Source: Timema cristinae (taxonomy: Eukaryota; Arthropoda; Insecta; Phasmatodea; Timematidae). Taken from it: a stretch of DNA of 64,000 nt. Made by a program: the position numbers and the translations under genes. The first letter of the stretch is position 1. Each line of letters begins with the position of its first letter. Shown here in pieces: positions 1 through 10,155 of this stretch. A model generated the notes under the pieces. That model saw only the letters and a program-made list of their open reading frames with translations, made no database searches and was not told where the DNA came from. The stretch covers positions 51,195,894 to 51,259,893 of the forward strand of contig JBCFYV010000001.1 in NCBI GenBank assembly GCA_039000515.1. The letters run 5' to 3'.

Positions 1-1532
1 TATCCATGATTCGTCCCGTGCTCAGGGTCATTCTTCAATAATAGTTTTTAAGGAAGAGTAGCCAATGATTTTCACACATCCATAACAGATTCTGCCTTAG
101 ACTTTGAATGAAGAGTGGTAGAGCTTTGACACTCTAAGATAAAGGTCCTGAGTTCAATTGCTGTGTCCAGAGGTGTAATTTGTATAAATTTACTAATATG
201 ATATCGTATGAGGCTGTATCTGTACTAAGGATATTTCGATCTCCCAAGCTTCGCTAGTCCTGTGCAAGGATAGACCTAGATGTCTTCTTCAGGTAAACAT
301 ACAAGATGGACATCTTACAGTATGACGTCATTTATCACTGAGTACTAAGAAAGTAAAATTGTTTATTTTTTGTATTTAACTAAGATTTTAATTTATGATC
401 AAATCGAATGGTGGTAAGGTTATTAGCCAAGTAATTAGGACTACTGCAATGAAGGTTAGTTTTAAAAGTTAAGTTGGATATATAAGTGTATATGTATAAT
501 ATATATTATTTAACCTAGACTAAGTTATTGGTATTTTATTTTAATATTTGACTTTCAATGGTTGTGTTTGTTTGAATCTCTACCAGGATTTTAGTTTTGT
601 TCTAACAGAGCCTTGTTTGAATATGCTAGATGTTAAATTCTTTGTTTACAATAAACTCGTATGTTGCAAAGGAGAGTGAAGTGTGGTTGTTGCAGACAAT
701 TAGTCTAATGTACATTGCTAAAGTTTCAAAACTTGTACTCATCTGTCATTTCTTGTGTCTGACTTTTTTGAGAATGTTCATTTGCTGATTTGTACTGTGT
801 TTGTATTAGGCCTATATATTATTATGATTCTGGTGTTGTGGGATTTCAAGTTGCTCTGTTACGTAAAGCTTCAGTCATGCAATTTTACAGACTTTTCAAT
901 ATTTATTTGTGTGTCACTTAGGTGAGTTTGGTTTTGAGTTGTTCTATACTAGGCCTTATAGTAAAGACTTTTATTTTTTAAATTTAGTATCATTAGATTC
1001 CCTGCATTTTCGGGAGTAGTTAGATGTATGTGGACTATTTAAAAGAATTAAGTAGAATCTAAAGAGGCAAATATGGCAGTTTATAAAAATGTCCTAACGC
1101 CAACATTGTTTTATGAGTGTGAAGTATGTCAGGAGAAACACAAGAGCAAGGTGAATGCGGTTAGAATGATATAACCAATAAATGTAGAAAACGTGATTAT
1201 GTTGCGGATGAATATGTGAAAAACATTAAAAGTTTTAAGACAAAAGAGCATGTATGACTCAATGTATGGATGTTGATGAAGCAAAGGAAGTATGCAAGGA
1301 TAGTTTGATATGAAGAAAGTGAGAGAAGATGAATTAAGTACGATTTTTTTTTTAGATATATGCACAGTATCTTGCCTATTCCGTAAGGGGACGGCGTGAT
1401 GTGTATGTGTATGAATTAAATGTAAAAAGTTTGATAAAACAGCAATAGAAATAATTATTTATTTTAGTTTTGTAGTGTCTCAACCCCGAGCCCGAACACA
1501 AAATCCAGACACTACTCTAATATCACACACAT
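1..1532. other. AT-rich stretch without a recognisable gene
   Basis: If the RPAP1-like exon at 1553-1697 is real, this is intron of that gene on the minus strand. I found no second exon. A weak tRNA-like stretch (about 91-157) has an A-box-like AGTGGTAGAGC and a B-box-like GAGTTCAATTG and may be a decayed SINE head. The 78-residue minus-strand open frame at 1129-1365 is hydrophobic, AT-driven and matches nothing I know. Confidence 0.4.
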
Positions 1533-1552
1533 TTAAAAAAAGCCATTTTTAC

Positions 1553-1697
1553 CGCTAGCCAACTTTCCTTGCTGAACAATTGCTTTACGTTTGTTTACAA
1601 CAGAAGCTGAAGGTTTAAATGATTTGTTACGTAGAAATTCTTCCTGCTGCTTTAAAATCTCTTCTTCGTCTTCACTTGGCTTAGGTCTTTGAAACAT
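1553..1697 (-). CDS. RPAP1-like first coding exon (partial gene)
   Basis: On the minus strand an ATG at 1697 opens a 54-codon frame that ends in TAA at 1533-1535. Its N-terminus contains RPKPSEDEEEILKQQEEFL, followed by a Ser/Val-rich stretch and a basic KRKAIV segment. RPAP1 (RNA polymerase II-associated protein 1, a factor for assembly and nuclear import of the polymerase) begins in animals with a similar RPKPxExExxLLxxQxxFL block, so I assign it by that motif from memory. The frame contains a good 5' splice site, AGCG|GTAAAA, at 1553/1552. The likely exon therefore encodes 48 codons plus one base, and the stop at 1533 lies in the intron. The acidic, Gln/Glu-rich composition contrasts with the AT-driven frames around it. 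Downstream exons would lie to the left of the window. A processed or truncated pseudogene is the alternative, but the splice donor argues for a live exon. Confidence 0.62.
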
Positions 1698-1998
1698 TTT
1701 GAAACGTAGATACTTGCTGTATTACCACATATAACTACTTAAATATTTAATTGCACCTACTAGCTACTATCAATTAAGTAGCTCCCAGAAGTCCGCCACA
1801 TCCACAATAAACTAACCGTTTTTAACCAACATTAGAAAAATAAATATAACCAAGAAAGAATTTAGTTCCAAAAATTCTAATAGAGAGCAATAGAGTAGAT
1901 AATTAGTTCCAAAAATTCTAGTAGATGGCAACAGAGTAGATATTTAGTTTTACAAATATAGCATAGAGGAAAATAAGGTGAAATATTAGTTTATAAAG
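1698..1998 (-). promoter_or_regulatory. Possible 5' UTR and promoter of the RPAP1-like gene
   Basis: This lies immediately upstream (minus strand) of the RPAP1-like start codon. It is AT-rich and has no clear TATA box or CpG-rich core. It holds a two-copy 41-bp tandem repeat (1862-1943) and is bounded by the satellite array that starts at 1999. If this is the promoter, satellite lies within about 300 bp of the start codon. The assignment rests on position only. Confidence 0.25.
1862..1943. repeat. Two-copy 41-bp tandem repeat
   Basis: TTAGTTCCAAAAATTCT occurs at 1862 and again at 1903. The rest of the unit (TAGAGAGCAATAGAGTAGAT versus TAGATGGCAACAGAGTAGAT) is also similar. A third unit begins at 1944 but decays quickly. 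Confidence 0.8.
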
Positions 1999-3750
1999 AC
2001 TCGAAATTAGCACTGCGCGACCGCCAGTTTAAGGGGCCACAGTTTCTATATTTGAATCTGCGTCATGAGCACACATGGTGGCAATTATAGTTCTATATGT
2101 CTATAATGACCCTGCATAATTGTGGAACCCGGGTCTGCCGTTATTATAGAATTATATGTATTTGAAGTTAGATATTACTCCTCTACACTACCGCCATGTT
2201 TAAGGGGCCACAGTTTCTATATTTGAATCTGCGTCATGAGCACACATGGTGGCAATTACAGTTATAGGTGTAAAAAGAGACCCTGCATGGTCGTGGAACC
2301 TGGTTCTGCCGTTATTTTCAGATTGATTGCCTTTAAACTATATTAACCTCATACAGACATGTTGAGCGCTATTTTAAGGCGCCAAAGTTTCTATATTTGA
2401 ATCTGCGGCAAGAGCACACATGGTGAGGATCATAGTTCTATATGTCTATAATGATCCTGCATATGTGTGGAACCGGGGTCTGCCGTTATTTTGGAAATAT
2501 GCCTTCAAACCTATATTAGACTCGAAATTAGCACTGCGTGACCGCCGGTTTAAGGCGCCACAGTTTCTATATTTGAATCTGCGTCATGAGCACACATGGT
2601 GGCAATTATAGTTCTATATGTCTATAATGACCCTGCATAAGTGTGGAACCCGGGTCTGCCGTTATTATCGAATTATATGTATTTAAAGTTAGATATTACT
2701 CCTCTACACTACCGCCATGTTTAAGGGGCCATAGTTTCTATATTTGAATCTGCGTCATGAGCACACATGGTGGCAATTACAGTTATAGGTGTAAAAAGAG
2801 ACCCTGCATGGTCGTGGAACCTGGTTCTGCCGTTATTTTCAGATTGATTGCCTTTAAACTATAGTAACCTAATACAGACATGTTGGGCGCTAGTTTAAGG
2901 TGCCACCGTTTCTATATTTGAATCTGCGGCATGAGCACACATGGTGGGGATCATAGTTCTATATGTCTATAATGACCCTGCATATGTGTGGAAGCTGGGT
3001 CTGCCGTTATTTTGGAAATATGCCTTCAAACCTAAATTAGACTCGAAATTAGCACTGCGCGACCGCCGGTTTAAGGCGCCACAGTTTCTATATTTGAATC
3101 TGCGTCATGAGCACACATGGTGGCAATTATAGTTCTATATGTCTATAATGACCCTGCATAAGTGTGGAACCCGGGTCTGCCGTTATTATCGAATTATATG
3201 TATTTAAAGTTAGATATTACTCCTTTACACTACCACCATGTTTAAGGGGCCACAGTTTCTATATTTGAATCTGCGTCATGAGCACACATGGTGGCAATTA
3301 CAGTTATAAGTGTAAAAAGAGACCCTGCATGGTCGTGGAACCTGGTTCTGCCGTTATTTTCAGATTGATTGCCTTTAAACTATAATAACCTAATACAGAC
3401 ATGTTGGGCGCTAGTTTAAGGTGCCACAGTTTCTATATTTGAATCTGCTTCATGAGCACACATGGTGGCAATTACAGTTATAAGTGTAAAAAGAGACCCT
3501 GCATGGTCGTGGAACCTGGTTCTGCCGTTATTTTCAGATTGATTGCCTTTAAACTATATTAACCTCATACAGACATGTAGGGCGCTATTTTAAGGCGCCA
3601 AAGTTTCTATATTTGAATCTGCGGCAAGAGCACACATGGTGAGGATCATAGTTCTATATGTCTATAATGATCCTGCATATGTGTGGAAGCTGGGTCTGCC
3701 GTTATTTAGGATAAGTGCCTTCAAACCTATATTACACTCGAAATTAGCAC
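1999..3750 (+). repeat. Satellite array 1: ten 174-bp monomers in a trimeric higher-order repeat
   Basis: The core word TTTCTATATTTGAATCTGCG recurs about every 174 bp. Three monomer types alternate. Type a starts near ACTCGAAATTAGCAC, type b carries CTACACTACCGCCATG, and type c carries ATACAGACATGTTG. Together they form a 521-bp higher-order unit; for example, the same segment starts at 2420 and 2941. The order is a-b-c, a-b-c, a-b, then a hybrid with c at its front and b at its back (about 3389-3560), then c. The 15-mer ACTCGAAATTAGCAC occurs at 1999 and 3736, exactly ten monomers (1737 bp) apart, and the array stops there at both ends. A 63-residue open frame is repeated in it but is a by-product of the repeat. 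Confidence 0.95.
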
Positions 3751-3862
3751 GAAATGGTAATGCAAAAAAAATAAAAAGAGTTCTTTAAAAATATTTTATT
3801 AATTTTATTTTACTCTTTCTATTTTTTTAATTTTATTCCAAATATATAGTTTAATATTAATT
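3751..3862. other. AT-rich spacer
   Basis: This spacer between satellite array 1 and the next SINE is A/T-rich with long T runs. I see no gene or signal. Confidence 0.5.
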
Positions 3863-4172
3863 TATTATTATTATTATTATTATCATTATTTTTATTATTA
3901 TTATCATCACTCCGTCTTACTACCGGTTCGGTTTGTACGCACTTACGCTAATGTGTAATGGTAGGGTGATTGTGAGATGAAATGGAGGACCTACAGTTTA
4001 GCGTGGAATCCGAACCACGGTGAAGGCCTGGCATTCCACACATTCACATGACGTCTTGTCATAGGTGAAGGAAGGGTTTGGTAATCAGATATCTCTGTGC
4101 CTGGACCGAGGATAGAACCTCAGACTCCATCACAGAAGTCCGACACATTACCCCTAGACCACCCTGGTCACC
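3863..4172 (-). mobile_element. tRNA-derived SINE, family B, near full length
   Basis: Read on the minus strand, the element starts with a tRNA-like head: GGTCACC, the A-box-like TGGTCTAGGGGTAA, and a B-box-like GGTTCTATCCTCGG. The body contains GCCAGGCCTTCACCGTGG. The shared 3' end follows (CCGAACCGGTAGTAAGACG) and then AAT repeats (3863-3906 on the plus strand as ATT). Both boxes are needed for RNA polymerase III transcription in this class. I found no clear target-site duplication. Confidence 0.85.
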
Positions 4173-5579
4173 TCTACAATTGTCAAATGATTTTAAAAAA
4201 ATATTTAAAACTCAAGATGGCTAAAATTTATTTTAGAAATTGTAATCCTTAAGAATATATTATTTTTTTTAGTCACAGTTTAATAATTAAATTTGATGAG
4301 AAATTACACCTAGTTTCCGGAATCGAGTTCAAAATATTTTGTCTAAGAAATACCATAGCTAATATTTCCAGATTATGCCTACCCATACAGTATATATAGG
4401 CCTACATTTCAATCAAGTAGAGTAGGGACGAGGAAGGTAGAATTTATGGGGGTTCAAAGTATGAAAACACAAGGAAAAATTAGTTAATTTCATTGGGTCA
4501 GAGCTTAAAACCCGATTTCTCCGTTTCCAGTAAATTAGACTAGATTAGTTTAACATTTTGTTCACGAGCCCATTGATGTATGTCTTTAATAGCTGTCTTG
4601 TACCTAAAAAAAACTCCTTGTATAAGAGGGCATAATCACTGTATGAAACTAATCCCCCCAAACCTTTCTGATTTCCACATATGATTTTGTAAAATATTGA
4701 AAACGAAAAGTGCCATTATTAATCAAGTTGCAGTCAGTCTGCATCCTGGCGTCTGAGAAGGATGTCCTCATTGCAGCGATAAAAGGGCTTAACGATGGTC
4801 TTGGGTTCGATGTCCATCTTAACTAGCTAGAGATCACTACTGTGTGAATGACCTGTGATCTGATCTCCAACATGACCTTGACCTGTTGGCTGGGGAGCTG
4901 AGAACTAATAGCAGTTTCAGGATTTTTGTTCGGATGACCAGCCCGAACTTTGAGCGTGTTTTAAATACGAGTGGATCGTCGTAGTAGTATCTGCAGATTA
5001 TTGCCCTAAAATGTATTCGAAATATTTTATTGGGAAAAGATATATTATTGTAATAAGCCCTCACTCGACTTAATAGTTAGAATTTGAGTCATTAAAGGCT
5101 ATCGATTTTACATAGATATTTAGGTTTTGCTGTTTAATTTGGATAACAAAAAATATATTGTCCCCCTTCACGCTACGCTGATAGCTTTAGCTCTCTAATC
5201 TATTTGTTGCACAAAGCCACTTAAGTGAGAATTGCTAAACTGCTGTTATTTTTAACCAAAGAGAAATATTTTATTTACCGATCTAAAACAATACACAAAT
5301 CATGGTTTCCATGGTAGTGTACACAAATAAAGATTGTACAGATGATTCACTACCCACACAAAAGGAAAACCTGTTAAATTCACTATGAATATTGGGTTTT
5401 AGTTTTAGGCCACTATTTTTATCGGCATCCTGGACCTCAAACCTTTAAAATTAGTGTTCGTTTGTCAAAACCTATTCAGCCATTTCCTCATAAGTTCTAT
5501 TACTGGACACGAGCTTATCAAATTATATATAAGATGATGATAGTTGACTAAAGAGAGAGAATACATCATTTAGGGATAC

Positions 5580-5580
<1 letters not shown>
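4173..5580. other. Unassigned 1.4 kb
   Basis: This is AT-rich sequence without an open frame of recognisable family. A somewhat more GC-balanced part (4720-5060) holds a 75-residue minus-strand frame (4837-5064) with no familiar motif and no splice support, so I do not call a gene. It may be old transposon sequence. Confidence 0.4.
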
Positions 5581-5627
<47 letters not shown>

Positions 5628-5878
5628 CATCACTCCGTCTTACTACCCGTTCGGTTTATACGCACTTAAGCTAATGTGTAATGGTAATGTGATTGTGAGA
5701 TGAAATGGAGGACCTACAGTTTAACGTGGGATCCGAACCACGGTGGAGGCCTGGCACTCCCCACATTCACAAGTTGTGATTAATACACGTTTTGTCAGAG
5801 ATGAAGGATCAAGAAAGGGTTTGATAATCAGATAAATCTGTGCCGGGACCGAGGATTGAACCCCGGACCCTAGCACAG
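5581..5878 (-). mobile_element. tRNA-derived SINE, family B, 5'-truncated
   Basis: The ATT tract at 5582-5627 is the reverse-strand AAT tail. It is followed by the conserved 3' end (CTTACTACCCGTTCGG on plus) and the family B body. The element stops inside the tRNA-like head, just after the B-box-like GGTTCAATCC. Flanks AGGGATACT (5572-5580) and AGGGATATT (5879-5887) match at 8 of 9 bases and look like a target-site duplication. That is the expected product of LINE-driven, 5'-truncated insertion. Confidence 0.85.
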
Positions 5879-5888
5879 AGGGATATTA

Positions 5889-6129
5889 TTCCAGTTGAAA
5901 AGGATTAGCAGTAACTTTCGATTGTACAAACTGTCCTCTATTGGTGCAAAATATTTTAAACCCAAATGTTTCTTTGATCTTTACCGCCACCCAACGGGAA
6001 ACGTGCAACATGTAAAACTTGAAATTTGTTTTAAGACTACAGTGTTTTCAAACATTTTTCAATTGATTTTCCAATAAGTTGTAAAACATTGTTTCAAAAC
6101 ACAGCTTCTACAACTTGTATAGTCTAAAC
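5889..6129. other. Short unassigned spacer
   Basis: This lies between two SINEs. A 60-residue plus-strand frame (5895-6077) has no recognisable motif and I do not consider it coding. Confidence 0.4.
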
Positions 6130-6371
6130 GCACCACGTCTTACTACTCGTTCGGGTCATACGTCCATGTACTAATTATTCCAATGGGTTCTTATATGAGT
6201 AAAGTGTAATTTAGATAAAGCGCACCCGCATTTTTGTGGAAAGAGAGTGTTAAAACATTTAGTGAATAAAAGCCTCAGTACACCCGACCGAGAGCGAACC
6301 ACGATCTCCTCGTCCTCGGCAGTCTAGTCTAGAGCGAGACTAGTGAGTTAGACCATGTGGCCACCGAGGTG
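6130..6371 (-). mobile_element. tRNA-derived SINE, family A, near full length
   Basis: On the minus strand it starts CCTCGGTGGCCACATGGTCTAA (A box inside), continues through TAGACTGCCGAGGACG and the B-box-like GTGGTTCGCTCTCGG, and ends with the shared tail CCCGAACGAGTAGTAAGACG without an AAT tract. Family A differs from family B in its head and body but has the same 3' end. Confidence 0.85.
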
Positions 6372-7389
6372 TGTTACAATCTTCTCAGTACAATCACAAA
6401 CCTGACGGATTAAACTGTTGTTAGCTAATATTTAAATCGAGTCTTCGTCGGGTCTACTGAGGATACATTTTGATAAACTGTTTCCCACTCTCTCTTCGAG
6501 CAAATACGAGTGCCTTTATCCCTAACACTTTGCGTAATTAACATAGCCCGAATGCGTATAAAGACCTGGTGCTAAAAATAGATATAGTATGCGTGTCATT
6601 ATAATATCATATCTGTAATGTTTACACACACTGAAATATTAGGACGTTTATAGAAAATACAATATAACGATGTTTTGTATAATAATCTCTTGTTGCCTTC
6701 CCTGGTTGTGTATAGAAATGTAATGTTTGTCCGTCTCTCTATCTGTAAGTCTATTTGTTCCTTTATCACGCCCAAACCCCTGTACCAGCTGACTCTAAAT
6801 CTGGCATGGGTACACACATATAGCTCATTGAATAATTAAAATTTACTTACGCCATTTGGTTTCAAAGTAGCAGCTATAAAACAATCACGTCCAAATCACG
6901 TGACAGTTTACTAAAAGATTAAAATATCAAAATTGATAGTCAATATAGCTACTCAAGCAATGTTTTGTAAAATTAGTATCTAAACACAATTTAACATTAC
7001 AAACAAAAAATCTCATTTTTTCCGTTACAAAGACATAAAGGGTACAATGTACACCTCGAAATAAGAAATTTAAAATTTTGATTGGATTTTTTTTTAATTA
7101 ATTAAGGAAAAAATGAAATAGGCTTATAAATGAACGCTGAAAAAATAGTTTAGATATTATTGCTAACAACATATAATTTGATATACTCAGAGCTCAAATA
7201 TTTATGTACAATTTTAACTATCAATAATGGTATTAGATTAAAAATTAGGAAAATAACAGTCGGGAAATGCTTACTAGTATTCGGTCAGTTAGTTGTAGTC
7301 ATCTTGCCTGCTGTAAAGGAATGTAAAACTCAGAATATACGAAACAATAATTTTACCTGATGCTCTCTCTATAGGTGCTAAACATGGTC
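6372..7389. other. Unassigned 1.0 kb
   Basis: AT-rich sequence. The open frames at 6599-6817 (minus) and 7160-7360 (plus) have no recognisable domains and sit in a low-complexity AT background. No gene is supported. Confidence 0.4.
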
Positions 7390-7745
7390 TCGTACCTTAC
7401 ATTACGAAACTACGCTTAGGATGCTCGAAAACAAGGTGCTTAGGAAGATTGTAGGTCCAAAAATGGATGACGATAGTAGGGAGTGGAGGAGGTTACATTG
7501 GGAAGAGCTACATATCCTGTGCTCATTAACAGATATTGTTAGGCTAATTAAAGCTCGCAGATTATGGTGGGCAGGACATGTACCATCAAGGCACTGACTG
7601 GTAGAGCCAATGGGAAGAGACCAGTGGAAAGACCCAGATGCAGATGGGAGGATAACATTAAAATGGACCTGAACTATACTGGATAGAGCTAGCTCAGGAT
7701 AGGGATAGGTGGAGTACCTTTTTAAGTGCGGCAATGAACTTTTGA
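7390..7745 (+). pseudogene. LINE reverse-transcriptase C-terminal tail, broken
   Basis: The plus strand reads YETTLRMLENKVLRKI, then a WRRLHWEEL block, then IVRLIKARRLWWAGHV, then an in-frame stop. A second frame gives GKRPVERPRCRWEDNIKMDL, and a third gives LAQDRDRWSTFLSAAMNF ending at the TGA at 7743. This order (LRxFExxVLRKIxG, then WR.R..EL, then RLRWAGHV.R, then GRP..RW.D, then AxDRxxWR) is the hallmark of the region after the reverse transcriptase domain in arthropod LINE ORF2 proteins. At least two frameshifts and one stop show it is dead. The reverse transcriptase and endonuclease domains are missing, so this is a 5'-truncated insertion. The large minus-strand frame over the same interval is a shadow. 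Confidence 0.82.
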
Positions 7746-7823
7746 GTCCCTAATGCCATAGAGTAAGTATATACAGTAATTAGAAACTTAGTCGGAAGAA
7801 ACAAAACGAAGAGTTTGTTTTTT

Positions 7824-7925
7824 TCTTTATGTTGGTAGCAAAACTTTGCCCGGGGTAACCATGAAATTCAATGTAGGGCTACCCAAGACAACGCCGGGTA
7901 CTTCTGCCAGTGGTTACATAAAGGT
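7824..7925 (+). mobile_element. Possible Helitron-like 3' end
   Basis: AACGCCGGGTACTTCTGCCAGT follows an upstream GCCCGGGGTAACC, giving a GC-rich palindrome-forming end. Helitrons typically end in a short GC-rich hairpin followed by CTAG-T; here the last bases read CCAGT. No replication-helicase coding sequence is nearby. Assignment is by end structure alone. Confidence 0.35.
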
Positions 7926-8079
7926 GCCCCAGTAACTAATCAGGGTTTTTAAATTAAATATATATTACATCGAGTAATTATCTTCAATCAAACACCGGGA
8001 TGTATAGCTGGCTGGTGAGACAGTCGCGCGGTTACTCGGTTGCATCACTCACCCTGACGCACCATCTTAAAAACAACTC

Positions 8080-8482
8080 TTTAATCGAGGAAACATTCTA
8101 TTCTCATAACCTTGGGCTCAAGGAGCTTAGAAACAAAGATATATAGAAAACTAAAATTTGGCATATATACTTAGGACAACTCTTGAGGATTTGTACATAA
8201 GTAATTTTTAACAGCTTTTTCATATATTGTGAGTCTGACGCCTTTGACCCCGTGAAAATCACTACAGGTAGCTACATAACAAAGTGAGGGGCTAGGGGAA
8301 GGGGGCTATCATAGACTTAGTCTCTCTCAGAGTGTATATTTTTTTCTTATTCTAAGTCTTTCACCACGATAAAATTTAACCCTCAAATTTAGAGAAAAAT
8401 CTCAACCTTGAGTTTAAAGCGAGATTTCTTGAAACCATTTAATTTATTCGGGCAACGCTGGGCACTTGCCATTAGATAAAAT
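8080..8482 (+). mobile_element. Possible Helitron-like fragment
   Basis: This block ends with CGGGCAACGCTGGGCACTTG at about 8450-8470, a second copy of the GC-rich end motif seen at 7900. Upstream it contains AAACTAAAATTTGGCATAT and ACTTAGGACAACTCTTG, which I associate with dispersed non-autonomous elements. No coding capacity is seen. The two similar ends suggest two adjacent insertions or one element with a duplicated terminus. Confidence 0.35.
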
Positions 8483-9407
8483 AATAAAACAAGAAAAAGG
8501 ACCTCTGAAGGTAAAATACTGCAAAAGGCAAACTAAACAGTTATTCCTAGAAAAAATATAGAAAGGCACATTTGATAAGAAAATATTTGTTCTCGATAGT
8601 ATTTAACTTTTAATACAATAATGATAAATTATATTTCATTGTCACTCAAAAAAAATTCAATTATATTGATATGTGTTGTTAGTTTTCAAAATATGTTTCT
8701 ATTTAATTTGAAATTAAATTGACTTAGTAAATAAATACTAACGACAGTAGGGCACTCTTAATATAACGGGGAATTTAACGTATTTCACTTTACTCTTATA
8801 CTTCTCAAATTATTCAGTGGAAGGAGAAATCACTTCTTTCCCAACATGTGAATTCCAGACCAAAACATTCGAACGTAAAGTCCTTTAAATAAATTGCATA
8901 TTAAAATTTAAACTGTCAACCAAGGCCGGGTCTAAATTATTTTGCCGCCCTGACTAGATCAAGATTGGTAATACTGTATCACACTCGACTACATACACCC
9001 TTTCCCATCCCTTACAATATCTTCGTTATAAGCTGTAACTGCGAATAAGCCCAAGTACAGAAACATGGGGTTGAGTTGCAGCTAGAGATAATTAACTGAC
9101 AAAAGGTATGACAAGGGTGAGGAGGGAGGTGTAGGTGTGTGTCTGGGGAGGGGGTTTGGGAGGGAAAGGGGTTTACTAAGAAAATCTCCCGAACAAAGAT
9201 ACTGGGAGCTGTCAAACTCTCTTTAAAACCAACTATTATTTTGAATACAAGGTTGCCGCTATGTGCACTGTTGCGCAGGTCAATTTAAGATATTATGAAC
9301 TAACCTCTCTTAGTCGCATCTCGCAGTTGATGTAAATCTGAACAATAAATTTTTGCAATGTTTGAAATGTAAGGGCTCATATTTTCAAGCCAAAAATCAT
9401 TCCTTTT
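8483..9407. other. Unassigned 0.9 kb
   Basis: AT-rich up to about 8920. AAGGCCGGGTCTAAATTATT near 8922 resembles the end of some hAT elements, but I found no partner. The 67-residue minus-strand frame at 9012-9215 lies over a GGGAGGGGGT-type purine-rich stretch and is not convincing. Confidence 0.35.
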
Positions 9408-9640
9408 ATAATTAAACTTAGTTTCTGGAGTAAGTTTTTCTTAGACGGATCGGCAACGTTGTAAAAGACCCATCCCCATTGTAAAAGAAAATAAACCTGT
9501 CCCAAAAGGATGTTTGGAAGGGCGAGGAAGAAGTGTTCACAGTGTCAATTAATAACTGCCCAGCCTCGACCCCTCTCTTCCCCCCAAATATGTTAATAGT
9601 CACTAACAATAATTGCAAGAGAGAGCGAAAAATAAATTCT
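9408..9640 (-). repeat. Dispersed repeat copy 1 with a conserved reading frame
   Basis: This is homologous to 50440-50690 but in the opposite orientation. Both copies keep one frame open that reads SFWDRFI, then FYNGDGSFTTLP, then LRK. Most differences in that frame are synonymous or conservative; for example, the Gly-Asp codons differ only at third positions. The copy here belongs to a 66-residue frame (9418-9618) that ends soon after LRK. I do not recognise the protein. It may be part of a transposon-encoded protein or a repeat whose frame is open by chance. Confidence 0.55.
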
Positions 9641-9904
9641 CATCTAATCTATTCTAATCTATATCTATGGTCGTAATATTCGAACAATCGATATATTTCT
9701 AATAAACTGGAAATAGACATGGGAACCCAAAAGCGGATAAAATATTTTGATTTTCATTTAGCTTTAATCCATTATTTTGGGGGCGAAAAAAATTCAAAGT
9801 TAAAGAAACAAATTATGTTTTTAAATCACGTATCCGTTATAAATCCAATATGAATCTTTTAATAAATCAAAATTATCATCTTTAGTAAATTAAAATCTTA
9901 GTAA

Positions 9905-9936
9905 ATTTTGGTGGCACACAGGTTGGGAACCACTGG
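9905..9936 (-). mobile_element. hAT-type terminal inverted repeat remnant
   Basis: The reverse strand reads CCAGTGGTTCCCAACCTG, which matches the common hAT terminus CAGTGGTTCTCAACC. The other end is not evident upstream. This is probably one end of a decayed non-autonomous hAT element. Confidence 0.5.
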
Positions 9937-9941
9937 GGTAT

Positions 9942-10155
9942 AGCCTACTCTTTTGGACAAATTATTCTAATGTGTTAGGGATTAATAAGGTTGGATTAAG
10001 AGGAAGTGTACCTTCTTTTGCATGGAGGAAGAGTGGAAACCCATTTAGAAAAAACACCTTCACTACACTCAAATCTGATTTGAGCCCCAGTCTCCCAGTC
10101 TCCTTGCTTAGTATATTACAAAAGTGACGTTTTAGACCATGCGGCCACCGAGGCG
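9942..10155 (-). mobile_element. tRNA-derived SINE, family A, degenerate
   Basis: The minus strand starts CGCCTCGGTGGCCGCATGGTC and retains the body (GTTTTCCACTCTTCCTCC-like and TTAATCCTTATTAATCCC-like stretches). The B box is damaged and the 3' tail is partly lost. Confidence 0.75.

Noticed and set aside
7402..7734. 110-residue minus-strand frame
   Set aside because: The plus strand of the same interval encodes LINE motifs; this is its antisense shadow.
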